Shown: positions 36,688 through 44,537 of the stretch, in pieces
How the letters are laid out: every line of letters begins with the position of its first letter
Numbering within the stretch: the first letter of the stretch is position 1
Origin: JACRCT01 sp049841135
Lineage (GTDB): Bacteria; Myxococcota; Myxococcia; Myxococcales; UBA5297
DNA length: 64,000 nt
Direction of reading: 5' to 3'
Assembly: GCA_049841135.1 (NCBI GenBank)
Contig: JASGHK010000004.1
Location: 620,001 to 684,000 of the forward strand
The notes under the pieces: generated by a model
What the model saw: the letters and a program-made list of their open reading frames with translations, nothing else
Database searches by the model: none
Told to the model about the DNA's origin: nothing
Made by a program: the position numbers and the translations under genes

Positions 36688-37122
36688 AGTCACACGATCG
36701 CCCCGCCGAGCGACCAGCAACGCTCTACGGGACACCGTTGCCTTCCAACACGCCCGAGGCGAACTAAGGTCTCACGCCACATCCCTGCCCGCCGAACCCG
36801 ACCGTCACCGACGGCCTGAGGCTTTGTTTACCTCCAAGCCAGATTTGACGAAGGTTTTCATGACAGGAGTCCGCCTCTGCTTGATGCGACCTTCTTCGTG
36901 ACACGGGATCCTTTCGGATCTTCAGTCGCCACGAAGTTCTGGGCCGCAGGTCCTCCGACCGACGCAGGGGCCTTCGCATCGTCAGTCGCCACGAAGCTCA
37001 GGTGCCGTGTCGCGCCGAAGGCCGCATCGAGCAGACGCGGGCCTCTCCCCGGAGCCCTTGCCACCCGAGCTCGGTCTATCGAATCTTCAAGGCGACGGGG
37101 AGACGGGAGAGGGGCGCCGCCT
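36688..37122. other. Intergenic region with short direct repeats; no gene seen
   Basis: This holds the right end of the IS110 element (to about 36760) and then a stretch of mixed base composition. CAGTCGCCACGAAG occurs twice (about 36921 and 36979), 58 bp apart, next to a third partial copy (CTTCGTGACAC near 36893). No convincing coding region or RNA was found. Confidence 0.4.
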
Positions 37123-37906
37123 TCAACGCTTGGATCTTTGGTCGGTCCGGCGGACCACCGCACCCAAGAGGCCGTGCGGCAGCACTCGGCTGAAGGCGAC
37201 GAACAGCCGGTTCTTGAGTCCCGGAACGCAGACGACCTTGCCCCGCTCCAGGCAGCGCAGCGAACGGGCCGCAACCTCGTCCGCGGTCATCCACAGCCAG
37301 CCCGGCTTGGCGCTGACGTCCAGGCCCGCCCGCTGGTGGAACTCGGTGTGCGTCAGCCCGGGGCACAGCGCCTGGACCCTCACCCCGGTCCCCGCAAGCT
37401 CCGCCGCGAGCGCCTCGGTGAAGAAGGTCAGGTAGCTCTTGCTCGCGCCGTAGGTGACGCTGCCGGCCCGAGGCAGGAAGCCCGCGACCGAGGCGACGTT
37501 GATGACCGCCCCGGTGCGGCGCTCGACCATCCCCGCCAGCGCCGCGCGGGTCAGGCGCACGGTCGCGGTCAGGTGCACGCGGATCATCGCCTCGTGCGCG
37601 TCGGGCTCGACCTGGAGGAAGGCCTTGCCGGCACCGAAGCCGGCGTTGTTGACGAGCAGCGCCAGCCGAGGCTCGGCGGCGAGCCGATCTTCGAGGCGCT
37701 TCAGGTCGTCGGAAGCTCGCGAGGTCGCACGGGAAGGCTTCGGCCGCGACCTGGTGCTCGCGCGAGAGCGACTCTCCCAGCGCCTTCAAACGATCCGCGC
37801 CGCGAGCCACGAGGAGGAGGTCGTGGCCGCGGCGCGCGAGCTGTGAAGCGAAGGCTGCGCCGATACCAGCCGAGGCCCCGGTGATGGCGGCAAGCGGACG
37901 AGGCAT
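37123..37906 (-). CDS. Short-chain dehydrogenase/reductase (one frameshift)
   Basis: About 260 residues. Classical SDR with cofactor motif TGASAGIG (9-16), LLVNNAGFGAG, and the catalytic Ser plus YGASK (about 156-160). Members oxidise or reduce alcohols and ketones with NAD(P). Arg residues after the cofactor loop (LLLVARGADRL) suggest NADP preference. The coding strand reads GAGCTTC at 37712-37718 where GAGCTC is expected; correction joins FPCDLASS to DDLKRLEDRL. The substrate cannot be predicted. Confidence 0.88.
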
Positions 37907-37936
37907 GAGAGCAGTCCTCTCTGTGGATGCGAGGCG

Positions 37937-38560
37937 CTACTGCTTGGCGAGGCTCAGGCAGATCTTCTCGATCTTCGCGGCCTGCTCCGCGGTGGTCGCG
38001 GTCGCTTCGCACTGGTACGCCTGCTTGCCGAAGACGCGGCGGACCCAGACGAAGAAGTTGTCGCCCATGGCGCCCTTGTTCTGGAACTGGATGTTCCAGC
38101 CGTCCTCGAGCTTCTCTTCCTTGGTCACGTTGGTCGGGTTGTAGTCGTTCTTGGAGAGCTTGGCCTCTTCGAAGGTCTTCACCGAGTAGTCGGTGGTGGG
38201 GCCCACGTTGACCGCGATGCCCAGGTCGTTGGAGAGCATCACCTGCCCGTTCGACTCGCTCTGCTGCATCTTGATGGGGCCCTGGAAGCGCAGGCCGAGC
38301 TTGGAGATCTTCTGCAGCTCGGTCGCCTCGGCCTTGTCGGCGGCCTTCGAGGCGCCGGCGTCGGGAGCGGGAGTGCCAGCGTCCGCGGCGGGCTCGGCCT
38401 TCTTCTCGTTCGCCTTCGCGTCCTTCGCCGGCTCGGCCTTCTTCGGCTCCTCCTTCTTGGCCTCGGTCTTCGCCGGCGGCGTCTTGGCGGCAGCGGCGAA
38501 GGCGGAAGCGGGCGCGACAAGCATCGCGACGGCGGCGACGGCGACGAGCAGACGGGTCAT
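37937..38560 (-). CDS. Exported protein, unknown function
   Basis: 207 residues. Signal peptide (1-23, ending AFAAA), a Lys/Ala/Pro/Glu-rich region (about 25-80) and a folded C-terminal domain (about 82-207) with two Trp-containing strands (DGWNIQFQNKG, NFFVWVRRVFGK) and a single Cys pair (YQCEATAT, EKICLSL). No family recognised. The ATG at 38560 precedes the signal peptide; longer in-frame extensions lack RBS. Confidence 0.65.
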   Translation of the reverse strand: MTRLLVAVAAVAMLVAPASAFAAAAKTPPAKTEAKKEEPKKAEPAKDAKANEKKAEPAADAGTPAPDAGASKAADKAEATELQKISKLGLRFQGPIKMQQSESNGQVMLSNDLGIAVNVGPTTDYSVKTFEEAKLSKNDYNPTNVTKEEKLEDGWNIQFQNKGAMGDNFFVWVRRVFGKQAYQCEATATTAEQAAKIEKICLSLAKQ

Positions 38561-38947
38561 TGTTCTGGCTCCAGGACGTTTGAGGCGGGGATTCTGGCCG
38601 ATCGCGGCGGGCAAGGGAACCCCGGGTTTCCAAGTGGTGCCAAGGTAGGACGGCGTGGGATGGCGGAGCTTCCACTCCTCCCCGGATGGCTCAGTATTTG
38701 CCAATAACTACGGCATGTTGCAAATACCTCAGAAAGGCCCCTGGAAGGCCGCCCTTGCCCGCGGCAGGGCCACTGCTTCGGCCAGGCCTGTTGAAATAGG
38801 GCTGACGAGATCGACCGGGCTCTGCCGGCCAGCCAGGGGCCTTCCTGGCCGTTCTTGGCGATTTGGGTTTGCCTGCGGAGGGGGTCGGAGCCTTTCGACG
38901 GGCCTGGGCAGGCGTGATCGGCGTCACCGTGTAGGTATAGTCCCGCC
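38561..38947. other. Intergenic region with long inverted repeats
   Basis: No gene. Two inverted repeats stand out. GTATTTGC (38694-38701) pairs with GCAAATAC (38720-38727), in an AT-rich island. AAGGCCCCTGG (38734-38744) pairs perfectly with CCAGGGGCCTT (38833-38843), with further pairing (GGCAG/CTGCC) inside, giving a hairpin about 110 bases long. It could be a non-coding RNA, a mobile palindrome or a regulatory leader for the gene at 38948. Confidence 0.5.
38936..38941 (+). promoter_or_regulatory. Putative -10 element close to a start codon
   Basis: TATAGT ends 6 bp before the ATG of the next gene, and no RBS is present. It suggests a leaderless transcript. No good -35 was found. Confidence 0.3.
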
Positions 38948-40132
38948 ATGTCGCGTGGCCTCCGCATCCTCGTCGGACTCCTGGGACTGGCCATCGGCCT
39001 GGCGGTCTGGTTGCCGGCGGTCCACCTCCCCTTCCGCTGGCTCGCGCCGGCCACCGAGTACCAGGGCGAGGGAGTCCCGCCGCGGGCGCGCAAGCTCGCC
39101 GACCGGCACCTGCGGCTATGGACCGATCCGGCGTCGCGCGCCAGCGAGCTCGACCGGATGCGCGCGAGCAACGCCGAGTGGGACTTCATGGGCCGCAGCT
39201 TTCTGGCCTGGTCGCTCGCGAACATGGCGCTGCGCGATCCCACGACCCAGCCGAAGGCGCTCGCGGTCATCGATCAGATCATCGAGGAGACGCTGCGCCT
39301 GGAGGCGGAGAAGGGCCCGGAGTTCTTCCTGATGCCCTACGCCAGGCGGGCGCCGTTCGTGATGCAGCCGGCGCGCAGCCAGTTCCTCGACGGCGAGATC
39401 GCCCTGATGCTCGCCATGCGCCGGGCCCTCGAGGACAAGCCCCAGTACCGCTCGCTGCTCGCCGAACGCGTGCTGCTGATGGTCGATCGCATGAGCAAGA
39501 GCCCCACCCTCTCCGCCGAGAGCTACCCGGACGAGTGCTGGACCTTCTGCAATGCCATCGCCGTCGCGGCCATCCGCATGAGCGACTACCTCGACGGCAC
39601 CGACCACTCCGCGCTGCTCAAGAAGTGGGTCGAGGTCGCCAAGGCCAAGCTGGTGGACCCGAGGACGGGGCTGCTGGTCTCCAGCTACAAGCTCGACGGC
39701 ATGCACCTGGACGGCCCGGAAGGCTCCTCGATCTGGATGGTGGTGCACGCACTACAAGTGGTCGATCCCGACTTCGCGCGCGACCAGTACCAGCGGGCGC
39801 GAAAGGAGCTGGGCGTGACCGTCGCCGGCTTCGGCTATTCGCGCGAGTGGCCCAAGTCGTGGAAGGGCCCGCAGGACGTGGACTCGGGGTTGGTCGTGCC
39901 GCTGCTGGAGGCGAGTCCCGGAGGGAGCGGACTGGCGCTGGTCGGCGCGGCGAGCTTCGGCGACGCGGAGTACCTGGCCTCGCTGCATGCCTCGCTCGAC
40001 TTCGCCGCCTTCCCGACCGAGTCGAACGGCGAGCTCCGGTACAGCGCCAGCAACCAGGTCGGCGACGCGGTGCTGCTCTACTCCACGACGCTGGGGCCGA
40101 TGTGGAACAAGGTCCAGGAGGGCCGGCGATGA
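38948..40132 (+). CDS. Membrane-anchored linalool dehydratase/isomerase-like protein
   Basis: 394 residues. One N-terminal membrane helix (about 7-25), then an all-helical alpha/alpha-barrel region (about 75-390). The segments WDFMGRSFLAWSLANMALRD, SAESYPDECWTFCN and GLLVSSYKLDG resemble bacterial proteins annotated with the linalool dehydratase/isomerase (LDI) domain. The call rests on memory of that family. Whether it acts on terpenes is unknown; two Cys in CWTFCN could be functional. It overlaps the next gene (ATGA). Confidence 0.55.
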   Translation: MSRGLRILVGLLGLAIGLAVWLPAVHLPFRWLAPATEYQGEGVPPRARKLADRHLRLWTDPASRASELDRMRASNAEWDFMGRSFLAWSLANMALRDPTTQPKALAVIDQIIEETLRLEAEKGPEFFLMPYARRAPFVMQPARSQFLDGEIALMLAMRRALEDKPQYRSLLAERVLLMVDRMSKSPTLSAESYPDECWTFCNAIAVAAIRMSDYLDGTDHSALLKKWVEVAKAKLVDPRTGLLVSSYKLDGMHLDGPEGSSIWMVVHALQVVDPDFARDQYQRARKELGVTVAGFGYSREWPKSWKGPQDVDSGLVVPLLEASPGGSGLALVGAASFGDAEYLASLHASLDFAAFPTESNGELRYSASNQVGDAVLLYSTTLGPMWNKVQEGRR

Positions 40133-40428
40133 TCGGGCGGCTGTGGCGGGCGTGGAAGGCGTGGACGACGGCGGACGCGTTCTCGGCGCGGGCGCTCTTC
40201 CTGTGGGCCCTGCGCTTCCTGGCGCTCTTTGCGGTGCTGCACCTGCTCGGCCTGCGCGAGCACACGACCGTGCTCTCAGGAACCGTCATGGGCAAGAGCT
40301 CGGCCGTCTCCGGGTTCCTCGGGCTGATGTACCTGCTCAGCTACTTCGGGGCGATCCTGCTCGCGCCGCCGGCGCTCATCGCGGCGGGTATCGCCAAGTT
40401 GGCCGAGCGAGCGCTTCAGCGGCGGTGA
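40129..40428 (+). CDS. Small membrane protein
   Basis: 99 residues with two membrane helices (about 20-40 and 62-85). Its ATG overlaps the stop of the LDI-like gene, so the two are co-translated and may form a complex. No family recognised. Confidence 0.65.
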   Translation: MIGRLWRAWKAWTTADAFSARALFLWALRFLALFAVLHLLGLREHTTVLSGTVMGKSSAVSGFLGLMYLLSYFGAILLAPPALIAAGIAKLAERALQRR

Positions 40429-40432
40429 CGCC

Positions 40433-41047
40433 TCAGGCCTTGGCCTTCCAGGTCGTCCGGAACTCGGAGAACGTCTCGGTCACCTTCGTCGCGCGGACGG
40501 CGTAGGCCCGCCCTGGCTTGGCCATCTCGAGGATCGCCAGGAAGGCGCCCGCCAGGCACTCGTTCGCCAGCTCGTTGAACAGGTTCTTCGGGTACTCGAG
40601 CCGCGCCAGCGTGAAGTCCGGGCCCGCGTCGACCACGGTCAGCTTCGTGCCGTGGTGCGTGGTGCCCCAGGTCATCGCGCCCATCTCCAGCGACTGGGCG
40701 CCCTTGAGGATGTCCCGCTGCGCCTGGAGCTTGATGCCCTCGCAGAGCCGCCGATTGCTCTCCAGCGACCAGGCCGCGAAGGCGCGGGCATCCAGGGCCT
40801 TGAGGTCGGCGACCGCGAAGACCGCCGACCAGAAGTGGGCCTCGGGGATCCAGGCGGCGTGGTGCGGCGGCTTCTCGAAGTAGGCGCGGATGAACTCGGG
40901 CAGCTGCCGCTGCTCCTCGGCCGAGAGCCGGGCGTCCTGGATGGTGTTGACCAGGAGCGTGCCGCGGCCGGTGACCTCCGGGAAGGAGCGCTCGCGGTCG
41001 GGCAGAGCTGCCAGGTAGGACTCGATCCGGGCGAACTTGGTGGACAT
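40433..41047 (-). CDS. Hypothetical cytoplasmic protein
   Basis: 204 residues, no signal or membrane helix. The C-terminal half (HHGTKLTVVDAGPDFTLARL, then LANECLAGAFLAILEMA) weakly resembles the HNOB/V4R-like fold of myxobacterial proteins known as TIGR02265, but the match is not firm. It converges with the membrane-protein gene on the plus strand with only 4 bp between. Confidence 0.55.
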   Translation of the reverse strand: MSTKFARIESYLAALPDRERSFPEVTGRGTLLVNTIQDARLSAEEQRQLPEFIRAYFEKPPHHAAWIPEAHFWSAVFAVADLKALDARAFAAWSLESNRRLCEGIKLQAQRDILKGAQSLEMGAMTWGTTHHGTKLTVVDAGPDFTLARLEYPKNLFNELANECLAGAFLAILEMAKPGRAYAVRATKVTETFSEFRTTWKAKA

Positions 41048-41188
41048 CGCTGCGACCTCCGGGACTCTCGCGCCCCTCGGCGCCTCGGCCTTCCTTTCTA
41101 GACCGTTCGAGTGCGTTCGGTGCAGCGAAAAGCTCGCGCGCCTACCGCCGTGGAGGATGGTGCCGTCGTAGCCTCCTCGGGCCTACAC

Positions 41189-41992
41189 CTACCGGCCGCA
41201 CAGTCGGCTCAGCAGCCCGTCCGGTGGCCGCGGCCGGCCGTGCAAGGTCGCGATGGTGGGCTCGTGCGTCTCGGTCACGCCCCACTTCGCGCACAAGGGC
41301 ACCCGCTTCGCGAGCTCGCCGCCCAAGAGCCGGTGCAGCCGGAACAGCTCGACGTCCTGCGCCCGTGGCCCGGCCGGGCTCTTCGCCTCCACCTCGGCGA
41401 TCCGCTTCTCGACCTCGGACCTCGCGCCCAGTCCCCTCACCAGGAGCTGCTCCTCCACCCAACCCTTCCCTGCCTCACCCCAGGAGTCCGGCGCGATGAT
41501 CGCCAGCGTCACCAGGCGCGGCGTCTTCACCTGGCTCGGGTAGGCCCGCCCCACCATCAGCGTCGCCACGCCGACCACCAGCAGGACCCGCCAGACAACC
41601 ACCACCACGCCGAAGTCCGCGTCCTCCACCAGCGAGCGCACCAGCGTCACGAGCAACCCCACCGCGAGGGTCGCGGCCATCAGCATCCCGCTGGCCCCGG
41701 TGGCGAACCCGACGATCGCCGTGGCGAAGCCGGCCATGAACAGCACCGGCGCCCGCTTGTACCCGGTCTCGCGCTGCAGCAGGACCTGGTAGGCGACGTA
41801 GGCGATCGCCTCGGTCCCCAGCGCGACCAAGAGCGCCAGCGGCACGCTCGTCTCCCAGTGCTGGCGGCGCAGCGCCGCGTCGCTGCACAGCCCGCAGGCG
41901 AGCGCGCTCCCCGGCGCGACGACGACGGCGAGACCGGCCAAGAGGCCCGCAGTCCGTCCGAAGTGCCTGCGAGTGGGAGAAGCCGCGCTCAT
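41189..41992 (-). CDS. Multi-pass membrane protein, unknown function
   Basis: 267 residues. A hydrophobic N-terminus with ACGLCSD just after it, five or so membrane helices (to about residue 150), then a soluble helical tail with a segment EKRIAEVEAKSP. No known transporter motif. Divergently transcribed from the antiporter gene with 61 bp between, so they may share regulation. Confidence 0.6.
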   Translation of the reverse strand: MSAASPTRRHFGRTAGLLAGLAVVVAPGSALACGLCSDAALRRQHWETSVPLALLVALGTEAIAYVAYQVLLQRETGYKRAPVLFMAGFATAIVGFATGASGMLMAATLAVGLLVTLVRSLVEDADFGVVVVVWRVLLVVGVATLMVGRAYPSQVKTPRLVTLAIIAPDSWGEAGKGWVEEQLLVRGLGARSEVEKRIAEVEAKSPAGPRAQDVELFRLHRLLGGELAKRVPLCAKWGVTETHEPTIATLHGRPRPPDGLLSRLCGR

Positions 41993-42053
41993 GGTGCGTA
42001 TGAGAAGACTTCCGCTCGACCACGAAGGTCAAGGAGACGACAATGCGCGCGCC

Positions 42054-43508
42054 ATGAGTGACCTTCCCGCCCCCTCCCCCGCCCCCATCGCTGCTCCGTC
42101 GCTGACCCGGCCCGCGCTGTCGCTGCTGGGCTTCCTCGCCGCCGGCGTGGCCGTCCTCGCCCTCATCCCCAGCGGCCACCACCAGGACGTGCACGCCCTC
42201 GCCGCCGCCATCCCGCTGTGGGCGGTGGCGCCGTTCGTGCTCCTGCTGCTGACCATCGCCATCGCGCCCTTGGCGGTGCCGCACCGCTGGGAGAGCAACC
42301 TCGTCAAGGCCGTGATCGCCGGCGGCCTCTCGGTGCCGGTGGCGGCGTTCTTCCTGACCTCGTGGGGCGCCCCCGGCGTCGACCAACTCCTGGAGAAGGC
42401 GCGCGAGTACGTCTCCTTCATGGCGCTGCTCGCCTCGCTCTTCATCATCTCCGGCGGCGTGGTGGTGCGCGGCTCGCTCTCGGGCACTCCGCTCTTGAAC
42501 ACCGCCTTCCTGGGCATCGGCGCGGTCCTGGCGAGCCTGGTGGGCACCACCGGCGCCTCGATGCTGCTCATCCGGCCGCTCCTGCGCGCGAACACCACCC
42601 GCGAGAAGAAGGCGCACATCGTCGTCTTCTTCATCTTCATCGTCAGCAACTGCGGCGGCCTGCTCACGCCGCTGGGCGATCCCCCGCTGTTTTTGGGCTT
42701 CCTCAAGGGCGTGCCCTTCACCTGGACCCTGACGCACCTCGGGCTGCCGTGGCTGCTGGTCAACGGCGTCCTGCTCGTCCTCTTCCACTTCTACGACAAC
42801 GCCATCTTCGACGCGGAGGAGCTGCGCCGCCCCGGCTCGCAGCTCGAAGAGGTGCAGAAGCACGAGCCCTTGCGCGTCGCCGGCAAGCGCAACCTCTTCC
42901 TGCTGCTGGGCGTCGTGGCGCTGGTCTTCCTCTCCGGCCACCTGGAGTGGCCGTTCGGCGTGCAGGAGCTGGGCATGGTGGCGCTGGCGGCCGCCTCCTT
43001 CTTCTCGACGCCCAAGGACCTGCACCAGGAGAACAGCTTCGGCTTCGGGCCCATCGTCGAGGTGGCGGTGCTCTTCTTCGGCCTGTTCGCCACGATGGCG
43101 CCGGCGCTCTTGCTGCTCAACGCCAAGGGCCCGGAGCTGGGCCTGGCCAAGCCGTGGCAGTTCTTCTGGGCGGCGGGCGCGCTCTCGAGCTTCCTGGACA
43201 ACGCGCCGACCTACCTGACCTTCGCCGCCACCGCCTCCGGCATCCAGGGAATCCCCGTCGAGGGCCGCTATCTGGCTCGACTGCTCACCGAGCACGCCGA
43301 GGTCGGGGTCCCGCTGCTGACCGCCATCTCCGCCGGTGCGGTCTTCATGGGCGCCAACACCTACATCGGCAACGGGCCCAACTTCATGGTCAAGGCCATC
43401 GCCGAGCAGTCGGGGGTCAAGATGCCGAGCTTCTTCGGCTACATGGCCTACTCCGGCGCCATCCTCATCCCGCTGTTCGTGGCGGTGACCTTCCTGTTCT
43501 TCCGGTAG
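42054..43508 (+). CDS. NhaD-like sodium/proton antiporter of the ion-transporter superfamily
   Basis: 484 residues with about 11-12 membrane helices. TTGASMLLIRPLL and SNCGGLLTPLGDPPLFLGFL fit the first transport core, and SSFLDNAPTYLTF with GAVFMGANTYIGNGPNFMVK fit the second. These are typical of NhaD/CitMHS-type antiporters that export sodium. The substrate is inferred from family resemblance. The ATG at 42054 starts the conserved part. Confidence 0.85.
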   Translation: MSDLPAPSPAPIAAPSLTRPALSLLGFLAAGVAVLALIPSGHHQDVHALAAAIPLWAVAPFVLLLLTIAIAPLAVPHRWESNLVKAVIAGGLSVPVAAFFLTSWGAPGVDQLLEKAREYVSFMALLASLFIISGGVVVRGSLSGTPLLNTAFLGIGAVLASLVGTTGASMLLIRPLLRANTTREKKAHIVVFFIFIVSNCGGLLTPLGDPPLFLGFLKGVPFTWTLTHLGLPWLLVNGVLLVLFHFYDNAIFDAEELRRPGSQLEEVQKHEPLRVAGKRNLFLLLGVVALVFLSGHLEWPFGVQELGMVALAAASFFSTPKDLHQENSFGFGPIVEVAVLFFGLFATMAPALLLLNAKGPELGLAKPWQFFWAAGALSSFLDNAPTYLTFAATASGIQGIPVEGRYLARLLTEHAEVGVPLLTAISAGAVFMGANTYIGNGPNFMVKAIAEQSGVKMPSFFGYMAYSGAILIPLFVAVTFLFFR

Positions 43509-43518
43509 CCCGCTGCGT

Positions 43519-44379
43519 TCAGAGCGCCTCCTGGCTGAACGATCGCAGCCGGACCAATGTCGGGAAGATCGGGCCCAGGCAGGAGAAGCGACAGCCCGGG
43601 TTGAGCTTGGACTCGCGGGCGACGACCTGCGCGGTGTCTTGCTTGAAGCCGTCGCGAGGGTGCTTGGCGAGGATCTCGCCCAGGTTGTCGGGGTGGACCT
43701 TCCACTCCTGGGCCAGGATGTCGACGAGCCCGCCCTTGCTGAAGTAGTGCGCCTCGACCCCGAACTCCTCGGCTGGAACGGAGGGGTTGAGGTTGCTCAT
43801 GATCGCCAGGGCCGCCCGGTCCTGCCGGGCCTCGTCCCATCCGGCCTTCCGGGCGATTCGGCGCGCCTCCCGGGCGCAGCCCACCGTGAAGCAGTGCTCG
43901 CCCGGCGGCCGCGACGACTCGAAGAGCCCGACGTCGTGCAGGGCGATGGCGACGAACAGCGCCTCCCGGTCGATCGGTCCGCTCACCGGACTCACCCCGC
44001 TCAGCTCGCACTGGATGGCCGTGAAGTAGTAGCAGCGTAGGCTGTGCTCCACGGACGGCCCGGACGACACCTCCCGAAGGAAGGCCTCGGCCTCCCTGGC
44101 GGCGCTCGTGTCGGGCGGCGCCCAGGCCGTCAGATCGACCTTCGGCGCCACCTTGGCCGGGAGCAGCCCGGCCCGGCCCAGACGCCAGCGCCATCGCTGA
44201 GCGAGGTCCGAGGCGATCACCACACCAGCGCCAGCGAGCAGACCGACCCGCTGGCGAAGTGTGAGTGCGGGCCGTCCTGCTCTCTCCCAGGCGAGGCTTC
44301 CGACGCGGGGCGCCGGGGCGGCGTGGGTGGGTTCGGCTGGCGAGGGCGTCGACGAGTCGGGCTGTGGGCTCATGGTCAC
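43519..44379 (-). CDS. HD-domain protein
   Basis: 286 residues. An N-terminal Pro-rich segment and one possible membrane helix (about 44-60), then an HD domain (about 108-230) with VEHSLRCYYFTAI and FVAIALHDVGL supplying the metal-binding His and HD pair. HD domains hydrolyse phosphate esters of nucleotides; the substrate is unknown. Converges with the antiporter gene (10 bp between). Confidence 0.78.
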   Translation of the reverse strand: MTMSPQPDSSTPSPAEPTHAAPAPRVGSLAWERAGRPALTLRQRVGLLAGAGVVIASDLAQRWRWRLGRAGLLPAKVAPKVDLTAWAPPDTSAAREAEAFLREVSSGPSVEHSLRCYYFTAIQCELSGVSPVSGPIDREALFVAIALHDVGLFESSRPPGEHCFTVGCAREARRIARKAGWDEARQDRAALAIMSNLNPSVPAEEFGVEAHYFSKGGLVDILAQEWKVHPDNLGEILAKHPRDGFKQDTAQVVARESKLNPGCRFSCLGPIFPTLVRLRSFSQEAL

Positions 44380-44537
44380 CCTCGCAGGCTACCTCGTGAG
44401 AAGGTCCGGCGGACGCCAGACGAGCAAGCGCTCGCAATGCGAAAATTTGCTGTCTTCTCGCACCCCTGGCACGCTGAGCCCCCAGAGAGGTCCCCCAAGA
44501 CTTCGTCAAAGAGTTCGCTCCAGCATCGGGAAGGAAG

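Larger units (their letters stand above)
35040..36760 (+). mobile_element. IS110-family insertion sequence (boundaries approximate)
   Basis: A transposase gene with about 330 bp of structured non-coding sequence upstream and a short right end, the layout of IS110-group elements. The codon and base use is lower in GC than the neighbours. No terminal inverted repeats were found, which is normal for IS110. The exact ends cannot be set without a second copy or an empty site. Confidence 0.7.
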
